NCBI GenBank assembly: GCA_949292245.1
Contig: CASEYV010000007.1
Span: 1 to 42,353 of the forward strand
Source of the DNA: an uncultured bacterium
Lineage (GTDB): Bacteria > Bacillota_I > Bacilli_A > RF39 > UBA660
Reading direction: 5' to 3'
Length of the DNA: 42,353 bases
Notes under the pieces: model-generated
Database searches by the model: none
Told to the model about the DNA's origin: nothing
The model's input: the letters and a program-made list of their open reading frames with translations, nothing else
In this document: piece by piece, positions 1-7,420 of the stretch
Layout: each line of letters begins with the position of its first letter
Position numbering within the stretch: the stretch's first letter is position 1
Translations under genes and position numbers: made by a program

Positions 1-168
1 AGTTTAAAAAACGGAAATAAGTCCGTTATTTTCAGTATGCAATAATTTATCTATTTCGTGTAATATTTTCATATTATTTACAACCTTATTGCCGTTTTTA
101 TTATAAATTACTGCATTTAAACTGGTAAATTAAAAATCCGTTTAAAAAACGGACTTTAGTCTAAAAAT
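1..168 (-). other. Window edge: two terminators and a possible tiny ORF
   Basis: No convincing gene lies here. Two related hairpins occur: AACGGA/TCCGTT at 10-27 and TCCGTTT/AAACGGA at 137-153. Both are followed by T runs when read on the minus strand, so both look like minus-strand rho-independent terminators. Between them a minus-strand reading frame with an ATG at 72 and stop at 4 encodes 22 residues, and the frame stays open upstream of that ATG for about 20 more codons. It could be the tail of a lost gene or chance; confidence in it as a gene is low. Confidence 0.35.
132..153 (-). terminator. Rho-independent terminator after the DUF1292-like gene
   Basis: A perfect 7-bp stem TCCGTTT/AAACGGA with a 3-nt loop is followed on the minus strand by TTTTT. 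It begins 16 nt past the stop of the 93-residue gene and likely ends the long operon that begins with the YitT-type gene. Confidence 0.8.
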
Positions 169-450
169 TTACGCATTTTCTTCAAAATCTGGTAAATTTT
201 TTAAAAATTCATCTAATAAATGAGATTCTTTTATACTTTTATAAAACTCCGGTAGCAAAGTTTTGATTAATTCATGATTATTAACTTCTGTTAATTTATC
301 ATTTTCTTTTCTTTGACATATTATAATATCATCGTTTATTTCTTTGTTTAATAAACAATAATACGTATTGTTATCTTTTTTAGCAATTGATCCTACTATG
401 TATTCTTGATTGTTATCTAACGTTAATACATCTAATAGTTCTATTTCCAT
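169..450 (-). CDS. Small DUF1292-like protein
   Basis: A 93-residue soluble, acidic protein. Its N-terminal half has the look of the DUF1292 (YrzB-like) family: a beta-rich LTLDNNQEYIVGSI start, then YYCLLN and ICQRKEND strands, followed by a short helical tail. The function of this family is unknown. The start ATG overlaps the stop of the upstream membrane protein by one base, so the two are probably translationally coupled. A second pair with the same architecture (membrane protein then small DUF1292-like protein) lies at 37073-37626 inside the integrated element. The family assignment is by eye. Confidence 0.6.
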   Translation of the reverse strand: MEIELLDVLTLDNNQEYIVGSIAKKDNNTYYCLLNKEINDDIIICQRKENDKLTEVNNHELIKTLLPEFYKSIKESHLLDEFLKNLPDFEENA

Positions 451-1091
451 TATCTACTTTCTCCTCTTTCTTCTAAGTCCATACTTTTTAAAGTCCTATC
501 TATTTTTTCACTTAATTCTTTTAAATTGGCTCTATCTAATAAACATATTATCATACTGCTTAAACTTATATACTTACCAGCATTCCCAAATGCTGTAACT
601 ATCCCAACTAAATATTTTTCTACACTTCCATAATCAAGTGTTTCACCAAATGGAATAACTAATAATCGAGTTATTAAATGTAAAGCAATTGCTAATAAAC
701 CTGATTTTATTGCTACTTCTTTGCGATCTTCTGTATTTTTACTATATCCAACTTTTTTCGTTATCAAATAACTTTTTGCCTCTTCTTCATCATTTATTTC
801 TAATAATCTTAAATCTGTGTTTAATTTTTCAATATTAAATTTTACATCACTCATCTCAGATAATGCTTTTACTAAGTATAAAATACTACCTAATGTAACT
901 CCAACTATGCCTATGCTTAATAAACTAATTACAAATTCTCTAATATTGCCCATTGAAAAACCTAAATTTGCATAGTTCATTATTGTTACTAATGCTGACG
1001 TTAAGATAATCATTTTACTAATTGCTACATTATCTTCTTGTAATTTCTGTTTGTTTTTTTCTAATTTTGTTATTTTATATTCTCTTTCCAT
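450..1091 (-). CDS. Membrane protein with coiled-coil N-terminus, unknown function
   Basis: 213 residues. A charged helical N-terminus (residues 1-25, rich in E/K) is followed by two close hydrophobic segments (about 27-50 and 55-75), a long charged cytoplasmic-type helix region (about 80-125), and a further hydrophobic pair (about 128-150 and 165-190). The ATG at 1091 is preceded by a GAGGGAG ribosome site. It sits directly behind truA and is coupled to the DUF1292-like gene that follows. I do not recognise the family; nothing catalytic is visible. Confidence 0.6.
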   Translation of the reverse strand: MEREYKITKLEKNKQKLQEDNVAISKMIILTSALVTIMNYANLGFSMGNIREFVISLLSIGIVGVTLGSILYLVKALSEMSDVKFNIEKLNTDLRLLEINDEEEAKSYLITKKVGYSKNTEDRKEVAIKSGLLAIALHLITRLLVIPFGETLDYGSVEKYLVGIVTAFGNAGKYISLSSMIICLLDRANLKELSEKIDRTLKSMDLEERGESR

Positions 1092-1112
1092 AACTCCCTC
1101 ACCTAAATTATA

Positions 1113-1835
1113 TCAAAAACTATACTTAATATCAATTAAATATAAACCTTCTGCTGGGGCTACATTTAATTTTTTATCTATTTTAGGATTATTTAGCATA
1201 CTAATTAATACTTCTTTTTCAACTTTGCCTTTTCCTATGTCTATTAAAGCTCCAACTAAATGCCTTACCATGTATCTATAAAAACCTATACCTTTAAATG
1301 TAAATATTACTATATTTTTTGCTTTTCTTATTTTTATGCTATTAATTGTTGTTATGTAGTCATCTCGATTTCCACTTACAAAATTTTGAAAGTCATGTGT
1401 TCCTATAAAAATTTCTGCTGCAGACCGCATTTTATTAATGTCTAAATCATAATTTATTTGATAAAAATAACCCTCTTTACTTTTATCCTTACCTATATAA
1501 ATTTTGTATTGATAAGTTTTTTCTATTACATTATACCTAGCATGAAAATCATCTTTTACTTGTCTAATACTATTTATTTTTATCTCATGATTAAATAATT
1601 TATTTATTTCTTTAATTTCTTTGTTAGTAACTTTTTTAGTTATATCAAAGTGGGCTCCTTGATTTAAAGCATGAACTTTAGCATCTGTTCTACCACTGCC
1701 TTTAATAATTATTTCTTCTTTAAAATAATTACTTAATACTTTTTCAATTGTCCCTTGAACATTTTTATATTCTTTTTGTCTTTGAAATCCTTTAAATTTT
1801 GTCCCATCATAGGAAAACTTTATTAAGTATCTCAT
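1113..1835 (-). CDS. truA: tRNA pseudouridine(38-40) synthase TruA
   Basis: Isomerises uridines 38-40 in the anticodon arm of tRNAs. The 240-residue length is normal for the family. The N-terminus MRYLIKFSYDGTKFKGFQRQ is the family start, and the catalytic aspartate lies in GSGRTDAKVHA (about residues 46-56). The C-terminal RHLVGALIDIGKG block is also typical. The start overlaps the preceding EcfA-like gene by 4 nt. In many Bacillota truA follows the ECF transporter genes ecfA1-ecfA2-ecfT; here the two upstream genes are decayed EcfA relatives and ecfT is missing. The stop codon is TGA, which shows that TGA is not read as Trp in this genome. Confidence 0.97.
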   Translation of the reverse strand: MRYLIKFSYDGTKFKGFQRQKEYKNVQGTIEKVLSNYFKEEIIIKGSGRTDAKVHALNQGAHFDITKKVTNKEIKEINKLFNHEIKINSIRQVKDDFHARYNVIEKTYQYKIYIGKDKSKEGYFYQINYDLDINKMRSAAEIFIGTHDFQNFVSGNRDDYITTINSIKIRKAKNIVIFTFKGIGFYRYMVRHLVGALIDIGKGKVEKEVLISMLNNPKIDKKLNVAPAEGLYLIDIKYSF

Positions 1836-2377
1836 GACTTTATCCTATAAATTGCTTTTAATAATTCATCTAATTCCGTGTATTGATCTAATCTTATTCC
1901 TTGTTCTTCACTTCTATTTATAAATTCCACTATTTTGGGTAAATCTATGTATTTTTCTAAATATTTATCAAATATTGTAGTTGTTTCATATATTATTTTA
2001 TCTTCATCAAATACATATATGTGATCTACACAATTTAAAAATATGTCACCGCTTTTGTCAATTAATATTACTTTTCTTCCATAATTAGTTATTTTTTTAA
2101 ATAAATTTTGAAAGTATTCAATATCCTTTTTTAACATACCTTTTGAAAAATTAACTAATTTTATTTCTTTGTCATGTAGTTTTTTCGCTAATATAACTTT
2201 ATTTTTGTCTTTGCTTGATAATTCTTCAAATAATGTATTTTCTTTTTCAATATCAAATTTAACCATTTTTAAGGCTTCTTCTTTTTTATAAGTTACTATT
2301 TCATTTACTCTTAAACCATCATAGTTTTCTTCTTTTTCTTCTTTTATTATTCCAATAATGTTGCCATCTAATTCCAT
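1832..2377 (-). CDS. Degenerate EcfA2-like ABC ATPase remnant
   Basis: 181 residues that align by eye with the C-terminal half of energy-coupling-factor ATPases. LSSKDKNKVILAKKL stands where the LSGGQ signature helix belongs, VILIDKSGDIFLNCVDHIYV where the H-loop strand belongs, and LPKIVEFINRSEEQGI matches the EcfA C-terminal domain (LPxxxxLxxxLxxxG). There is no Walker A, the signature is lost, and the Walker B position (LVNFSKG) has no DE. It therefore cannot be a normal ATPase. It overlaps its neighbours by 10 and 4 nt and keeps an intact frame, which suggests it is still expressed and perhaps structural rather than a dead gene. Confidence 0.7.
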   Translation of the reverse strand: MELDGNIIGIIKEEKEENYDGLRVNEIVTYKKEEALKMVKFDIEKENTLFEELSSKDKNKVILAKKLHDKEIKLVNFSKGMLKKDIEYFQNLFKKITNYGRKVILIDKSGDIFLNCVDHIYVFDEDKIIYETTTIFDKYLEKYIDLPKIVEFINRSEEQGIRLDQYTELDELLKAIYRIKS

Positions 2378-2841
2378 AAATCCTCCACTAAAGTAGAAAT
2401 ATCATAATATACTTTTTGAAATATGTCATAATAGTTTAATTGAGTTGATAAGTCTACCGCAAATGGTAAACCATATCCTAACTTTTTTAAATCCTTTTCT
2501 TTTTTTAATACTTCTTTTGTACTTCCTTCTAGAACTATATTTGAATCTTTATATACCACTAAATTGTTTGCATATAAAACATCTTCTATATTGCTTGTTA
2601 TTATAATGTAATTAATCTTTTGTCTAATTAATAATTCTAATATTTCTTCTTTTTCTTCTTTTTTTAAATAATAAAATGTTTCCCTAAAAATAATTGTTTT
2701 TGATGAAAAAAATTCTATTTTCTTCTTTAAATCAATATATCTTAAATTTTCTATTATTGGATATTCTTTAAATTGTTCCATAAAGGCATTATCTATATTA
2801 TCATTTAATATTACATAGTTTTTATCACTTTCTATTTTCAT
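2368..2841 (-). CDS. Degenerate EcfA1-like ABC ATPase remnant
   Basis: 157 residues. TIIFRETFYYLKKEEKEEILELL sits where an EcfA protein has its Walker B and D-loop (normally LDEPTxxLDP). INYIIITSNIEDVLYANNLVV matches the switch-His strand (normally ITHDMxE), with Ser-Asn replacing the His. GYGLPFAVDLSTQL matches the characteristic EcfA C-terminal domain. Walker A and the ABC signature are missing. It overlaps whiA by 17 nt and the next EcfA-like gene by 10 nt. Gene order (two EcfA-like genes then truA) matches the normal ecfA1-ecfA2-ecfT-truA order with ecfT deleted. Relationship seen by eye; present role unknown. Confidence 0.7.
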   Translation of the reverse strand: MKIESDKNYVILNDNIDNAFMEQFKEYPIIENLRYIDLKKKIEFFSSKTIIFRETFYYLKKEEKEEILELLIRQKINYIIITSNIEDVLYANNLVVYKDSNIVLEGSTKEVLKKEKDLKKLGYGLPFAVDLSTQLNYYDIFQKVYYDISTLVEDLWN

Positions 2842-3757
2842 GATTTTTCCTACTTTCTTTGTGTCTATTAACTAATTCATTAATCTTTATAAAATGATGA
2901 TTTATTCCGGATTTACCAATTTTATAATCCATTTCATTACTTATTATTTCCGCTAGTTCTTGATAACTTAACTCTGGATATTTTAATCTAGCATTGGCTA
3001 CTATTTTTGTCTTGTCATCAAGCAAATTAAATAAATCTTCCTTTTGTAAATATTTAATGTTTTCAACTTGCTTTTGTCCTGTTTTAAAAGTTTTTTCTTG
3101 ATTGGCTATTTCACAGTTATTAAGCCTGTTTACCATATTTTTATGATCTTTGTATATTCTTATGTCTTCAAAATAAAATAGGGAATTTGTTGCTTTAAAT
3201 AATTTTATTAAATCACTAATACTTTCACTGGCTTTTATATAAATGACTATTCTATATCCTCTTTTTATACTCTTTGCATTTAACTTAAAGTAATTTAAAA
3301 GATTTAATACTTGTTGAGCTAATTTTTCTTTGGTAAATATAAATTCTAAATGATATCCACTTGTACTTGGATTAGATACGTTTCCAACTGCTAAGAAGGC
3401 TCCGGATAGAAAAGAAATTTTTTCTTCATCACTTACTAAAAATTCAATGTTTTTTTTGTTTCCTATATCTATTGAATCTTTTATCTTTTCTATGTCGTCT
3501 TTTATGTTTAAAATATATATTTGTTTGGTTTTAAATCTTTTTTGTAATCTAATTGTTATTGCTGGTGTAACATTATATATCATTTTTATTTCTTGATATA
3601 GTCTTCTTGCTATACTTGCATTTTCTAATGTTATTGTTAATTCCTTTTTACTAAATTTTCCTAAACAATTTAAAAAAGAGATTAATTCATATTGTGCTTC
3701 AATTATATTTATCTCATTTTTAGCCATTTCTTCTTTTAATGATGTTGTAAATGTCAT
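2825..3757 (-). CDS. whiA: WhiA family DNA-binding/cell-cycle regulator
   Basis: 310 residues, normal for WhiA, which combines a LAGLIDADG homing-endonuclease-like fold with a C-terminal helix-turn-helix. The opening MTFTTSLKEEMA and the FLSGAFLAVGNVSNPSTSGYHLEF block (about residues 113-136) are family hallmarks. The C-terminal ELSYQELAEIISNEM...GKSGINHHFIKINEL region is the HTH. In Bacillota WhiA influences cell division and chromosome segregation. It overlaps the yvcK stop by 4 nt. The usual third partner, rapZ, is not seen in front of yvcK; a YitT-type gene stands there instead. Confidence 0.96.
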   Translation of the reverse strand: MTFTTSLKEEMAKNEINIIEAQYELISFLNCLGKFSKKELTITLENASIARRLYQEIKMIYNVTPAITIRLQKRFKTKQIYILNIKDDIEKIKDSIDIGNKKNIEFLVSDEEKISFLSGAFLAVGNVSNPSTSGYHLEFIFTKEKLAQQVLNLLNYFKLNAKSIKRGYRIVIYIKASESISDLIKLFKATNSLFYFEDIRIYKDHKNMVNRLNNCEIANQEKTFKTGQKQVENIKYLQKEDLFNLLDDKTKIVANARLKYPELSYQELAEIISNEMDYKIGKSGINHHFIKINELVNRHKESRKNHENRK

Positions 3758-4716
3758 TTCTTGTAGCCATCCATTAAATAAGAGAATATTAAATATGCTG
3801 TTTTAAGTGAATCATGTCTGTAATATCCATCTTCTACTGTAAATAGTTTATCAGCTATAATGTGTATCTTGCTATTTTCAAATTCTTTTAAATCAAAAAT
3901 TACTGGATCTTTTAATTCTTCATTGGCATATTTTGCTGCTAATTTACTACTCATTATTGTATTGTTGGCAATTACTATATCTATTTTATCTTTTCCTAAA
4001 TATTTTTCTAAATATTTTACATGATCAAATACTGTAAAGTCATCAGTTTCACCTGGTTGAGTAAATAAATTACATACATACATTTTTGGTGCTTTAGCCT
4101 CATTTATAGCTTTAACTAGTGTTTTATCTATTAAATGTGGTATTATGCTTGTTAGTAATGACCCAGATGAAAATATAATTAAATCTGCACTTTTAATAGC
4201 ACTAAATACTTTAGGATTTACTGTAAAATCTTTATCGTATTTTACATATTCAATTTTGTGAGCACATTTAGTAATTTGTTCTTCACCATATATGCTTTTA
4301 CCATCTTCCGTAATTCCTACAAGATTTATGCTATCTTCGGTTAATGGTAAAACTGTACCCTTAATATCTAATATATCTGCAAGTATTGGTATAGCACTAT
4401 CAAAAGACCCTTTTAAATCAAGTAAAGCAGTAAGCAAAAGATTTTTAACAGAGTGATTTCCTAAAGTTTTAGATTTTGTAAAACGATAGTTCATTAAATC
4501 CATTACGTCTTGATCTATGTTTGCCATACTAAGCATAACTTTTGATACATCACCAACTGCTGGAATGTTTAGTTCTTTTCTAAGCCTTCCTGTACTAGCT
4601 CCATTATCAGCAACAGTTACTACTGCTGTAATTTCTATGGGAAATAATTTTAAACCTTTAAGTAGTTGAGAAAGTCCACTTCCTCCACCAAAAATAACTA
4701 TTTTTTTCATATACAT
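3754..4716 (-). CDS. yvcK: YvcK/GlmR (CofD-like) regulator of carbon flux to cell wall
   Basis: About 320 residues. The nucleotide-binding N-terminus KKIVIFGGGSGLSQLLKGLK, VTVADNGASTGRLR (about residues 35-48) and HSVKNLLLTAL are diagnostic of the YvcK/CofD-like family. In Bacillus it binds UDP-GlcNAc and steers carbon into peptidoglycan precursors. Possible starts are GTG at 4719, ATG at 4716 and ATG at 4710. The GAG five bases ahead of 4716 favours that one weakly, and the family core begins at the 4710 ATG. It follows the YitT-type gene by 25 nt and overlaps whiA. Confidence 0.93.
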   Translation of the reverse strand: MYMKKIVIFGGGSGLSQLLKGLKLFPIEITAVVTVADNGASTGRLRKELNIPAVGDVSKVMLSMANIDQDVMDLMNYRFTKSKTLGNHSVKNLLLTALLDLKGSFDSAIPILADILDIKGTVLPLTEDSINLVGITEDGKSIYGEEQITKCAHKIEYVKYDKDFTVNPKVFSAIKSADLIIFSSGSLLTSIIPHLIDKTLVKAINEAKAPKMYVCNLFTQPGETDDFTVFDHVKYLEKYLGKDKIDIVIANNTIMSSKLAAKYANEELKDPVIFDLKEFENSKIHIIADKLFTVEDGYYRHDSLKTAYLIFSYLMDGYKK

Positions 4717-4744
4717 CACATCTCAAGTATAGCATATTTTTCTT

Positions 4745-5623
4745 TTAAAGAAAATGAAAATTGGCTCTTTTTACTCCTCCATTTACTTCATAACACTTGT
4801 TTATAATTAAAAATGCTTTGGAATCTATTTCGAGTAATCTTTCTTTAAATTTGTAGTAATCTTGATTGCTTACTACACACATTATCATGTGTCCCTTTTT
4901 TAAAGAATATCCTCCACGGCTAGGTATTATTGTAAGTCCAGTTTTAAATTCATCTAATATTAATTTCTTAACTTTGCGTACCTTTTTAGTATATATGTAA
5001 AATACTTTGCTGTCTGATACTCCGAACATTATTTTATCTATAAAATATGTTGATGTGACTAAAATGATAAATGAATATACTCCTTTGTTAAAGCCAAATA
5101 CTAGCATTCCTATAAATATTATTATGCTGTTGGCAACTATCATGGCTTTTGATTCTCCAACTTTTACATATTTGTTTATTATTTGCATTATAATGTCACT
5201 ACCACCAGTTGAAAAACCACTGCGATAAATAAGTCCACTGCTTACTCCATATAGTATAATTGAAAATAATAAAATAATTAAAAAATCATCACCAATTAAC
5301 TTTTCATTTAAAAAATTAGCCATTGGTAAAGTTAATGTTATCATTAAGGGAAACATTATTGAACCTACTATGTTCTTTTTTGTTGTCTTTAAATCTAAAA
5401 ATATAAAACTAAATCCTAATAATATAAAATTTGTTATGTATATAAATACTTGATTGTTCCATCCAAATAACTTTTGAGTTACTATTGCTACTCCACTAAA
5501 GCCTGATACTACTAATTCATTAGGTATTAAAAATAAATTGAAACATAATGCATATAAAAATATTCCAAAAACAAAAGATAAGCCTTCGAATATTGTTTCT
5601 TTTTCTTCTCTTATGAACTTCAT
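4745..5623 (-). CDS. YitT family membrane protein
   Basis: 292 residues with five or six membrane segments in the first about 200 residues. These include the family motif VVSGFSGVAIV near residues 38-48 and YRSGFSTGGSDIIMQIINKY near 132-152. A C-terminal soluble DUF2179-like domain follows (TGLTIIPSRGGYSLKKGHMI, then YYKFKERLLEIDSKAFLII). The function of YitT proteins is unsettled. It is probably the first gene of the minus-strand run reaching to about 169. Confidence 0.92.
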   Translation of the reverse strand: MKFIREEKETIFEGLSFVFGIFLYALCFNLFLIPNELVVSGFSGVAIVTQKLFGWNNQVFIYITNFILLGFSFIFLDLKTTKKNIVGSIMFPLMITLTLPMANFLNEKLIGDDFLIILLFSIILYGVSSGLIYRSGFSTGGSDIIMQIINKYVKVGESKAMIVANSIIIFIGMLVFGFNKGVYSFIILVTSTYFIDKIMFGVSDSKVFYIYTKKVRKVKKLILDEFKTGLTIIPSRGGYSLKKGHMIMCVVSNQDYYKFKERLLEIDSKAFLIINKCYEVNGGVKRANFHFL

Positions 5624-5736
5624 ATAATCACCTATTATATTAATTATAATGCATTAATCTGTTTTTAGCAATTTTAAAAAGATATTAAAGTTATTTTTTT
5701 TAATTGTTTTTCATATATATAATTGAGGTGACTTAA

Positions 5737-6087
5737 TTGAACGGAAATTATTATCAAAATCCAACTTTTCCAACTAATAATTATCAAACTCCACCAGGTA
5801 ATATTTCAGTTAATGAAACAAATTTGCCAATGGAACAAAGTTATATTGAAAACATCCTACGCTTAAATAAAGGAAGAAAAGTTAAAGCCTATGTATCGTA
5901 TCCTGATAGTAGTGCTTGGCAAAATAAAATTTATGAAGGTATTATTGAAGAAGCTGGAAAAGATCATTTAATTATTAGAGATAATACAAATAATTTGTGG
6001 TATCTAATTAGAATAATTTATTTAAATTATGTAGAATTCATGGAACCAATTATCTATTCTCATTCATTTTCTGATAAAACATATTAA
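5737..6087 (+). CDS. gerQ: GerQ-like spore coat protein
   Basis: 116 residues. A Pro/Asn/Tyr-rich N-terminus leads into EQSYIENILRLNKGRKVKAY (about residues 33-52). IYEGIIEEAGKDHLIIRDN follows, then WYLIRIIYLNYVEFMEPIIY. This is the GerQ core; in Bacillus subtilis GerQ is an inner spore-coat protein needed for the lytic enzyme CwlJ and is cross-linked by transglutaminase. The start is TTG at 5737, placed 7 nt behind a TGAGGTGA ribosome site. The AT-rich upstream block contains CATATATATA about 20 nt ahead of the start, which is compatible with a sporulation sigma-factor -10 but is weak evidence. It implies the lineage sporulates or recently did. Confidence 0.85.
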   Translation: MNGNYYQNPTFPTNNYQTPPGNISVNETNLPMEQSYIENILRLNKGRKVKAYVSYPDSSAWQNKIYEGIIEEAGKDHLIIRDNTNNLWYLIRIIYLNYVEFMEPIIYSHSFSDKTY

Positions 6088-6117
6088 AACAGAGATTTAA
6101 ATCTCTGTTTAAATTTT
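6087..6117. terminator. Bidirectional terminator between convergent genes
   Basis: 6087-6110 is a perfect 24-nt palindrome (AAACAGAGATTT and its complement) flanked by A/T runs. It overlaps the gerQ-like stop and lies just beyond the end of the surface-protein gene from the other side, serving both. Confidence 0.85.
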
Positions 6118-6666
6118 ATATAATTTGCTTTTTTTTCTACCAATTATTATTAAGGTTGCAGATATAATAGTTCCTGTTGCTATTAAAATTATATTTAATT
6201 TAGCTCCCGTTGATGGGTTTTGTAACTCTCCATTGTTTGTAGTTGTAGTATTTGCCTTTAATACATTAGTAATTTTACCATTCATCTCTAATTGGGCAGC
6301 ATAATCTGTATAATAATTATTTAATTTTAATTTTAAGGTTCCTATTACAAAGCTTGATGAATTAATAGCGGTGTCTCTAGTAAAATTCATTGTTATTTTA
6401 TTTCCTTCTCGTGTCGCAGTTGCTGTCCAGCCATCTGTTCCTTCTACATTTATTAATTCAATTTCATCAGCATCACCTGTTAAAGTTAAACTTGGATTAA
6501 GATTATTTAAATATTCATTTGAAGAATTATCTATTTTTAATGTATATGTTTGTTCACAAGTTCCACTGCACCACCTTTCCCATGAATACTTAATACTTGC
6601 TGCTTTAGTACTAATTGGAAAAACTAGTATTAAAAATAGTAATAATCTTAATGCTCTTGTTTTCAT
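6109..6666 (-). CDS. Secreted protein with NPSTG cell-wall sorting signal
   Basis: 185 residues. A signal peptide (about residues 1-22, ending TKAAS) precedes a beta-rich domain of about 120 residues with a cohesin-like feel (LKIDNSS.., ITMNFTRD, SFVIGTLKLKL). A threonine-rich linker follows, then NPSTG, a hydrophobic helix and a short basic tail GRKKSKLYKI. This is the layout of a sortase-anchored surface protein with an NPxTG variant of LPXTG. No sortase gene lies in the window. A CSGTCEQ pair of cysteines near residue 33 could form a disulphide. Its binding role is unknown. Confidence 0.7.
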   Translation of the reverse strand: MKTRALRLLLFLILVFPISTKAASIKYSWERWCSGTCEQTYTLKIDNSSNEYLNNLNPSLTLTGDADEIELINVEGTDGWTATATREGNKITMNFTRDTAINSSSFVIGTLKLKLNNYYTDYAAQLEMNGKITNVLKANTTTTNNGELQNPSTGAKLNIILIATGTIISATLIIIGRKKSKLYKI

Positions 6667-6763
6667 TATCTCACTACTCCTTTTTTATATTTTTATTTTA
6701 TCACAAAAGTTTACTTATTGTAAATTTTTGTGATATTTTTACAATATATATGTAAAATTTGAC

Positions 6764-6792
6764 AAAAAAAAACACTATTTTTGTGTTTTTTA
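6764..6792. terminator. Bidirectional rho-independent terminator
   Basis: Stem AAAAACAC/GTGTTTTT with a 7-nt loop and A/T runs on both sides. On the minus strand it ends the TetR/hydrogenase/thioredoxin operon. Confidence 0.8.
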
Positions 6793-6805
6793 TCATTTTC
6801 CTAAA

Positions 6806-7420
6806 TTATTTAGTTTTTTGTTGTCTTGAAGATAAAACTAATGCTCCAAATCCAACAATAACTACTGTAAATATAATAGCAACTATTGCTCCATCACTAA
6901 GTTTACCTTCTTCTGTATTTTTAGAATTTGCTCCGTATTTAATTCCTTTAGCAGCACAGGCTTCTTCTAAAGTTTCAGTTTTTAAACCATCATAATCGCC
7001 TTTTTCTATAAATTCAGCAACAAAGTCTTTGTAATCATCTGATTGATATTGTTTTAATGCTTCTTCAACTATTTCAGTTGTTGCATAACCTAAATTATCA
7101 AAATTTTCACCAATTACAAAGTAAGGTATTGAGCCCACTCCATCAACATCAAAATATTCTTGCAAATCAACCATTAAATTACCATTTTCTGAAACACCAT
7201 TTACTTCATATATTATAAGATCAAAGTAATCTTTGTAAGTATCATAGTTTTCTGCAAAATATTCAAGCGTTTGAGTGCACCAACCACAATTGTTACTTCT
7301 AAAAAAATAAACTTTTACTTTTTCGTGATCTGTTACTTCCGGTAAATCTTCTGTTGCTTTTGCTACAGGTATAAATATTAAACTAAATGCTATAAATAAA
7401 CTAAATAAAATCTTTTTCAT
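6806..7420 (-). CDS. Membrane-anchored thioredoxin-fold protein
   Basis: 204 residues. A signal peptide (1-22) precedes a thioredoxin-like domain with the redox motif CGWC in VYFFRSNNCGWCTQTLEYF (about residues 37-55) and the cis-proline region VGSIPYFVIG (about 95-104). A C-terminal membrane helix (about 178-198) ends in RQQKTK, so the domain faces outside. The gene overlaps the end of the hydrogenase-like gene by 20 nt and carries a GGAGG ribosome site inside it. Such tight coupling suggests the redox protein and the hydrogenase-like protein share a job or a regulator; the substrate is unknown. Confidence 0.85.
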   Translation of the reverse strand: MKKILFSLFIAFSLIFIPVAKATEDLPEVTDHEKVKVYFFRSNNCGWCTQTLEYFAENYDTYKDYFDLIIYEVNGVSENGNLMVDLQEYFDVDGVGSIPYFVIGENFDNLGYATTEIVEEALKQYQSDDYKDFVAEFIEKGDYDGLKTETLEEACAAKGIKYGANSKNTEEGKLSDGAIVAIIFTVVIVGFGALVLSSRQQKTK

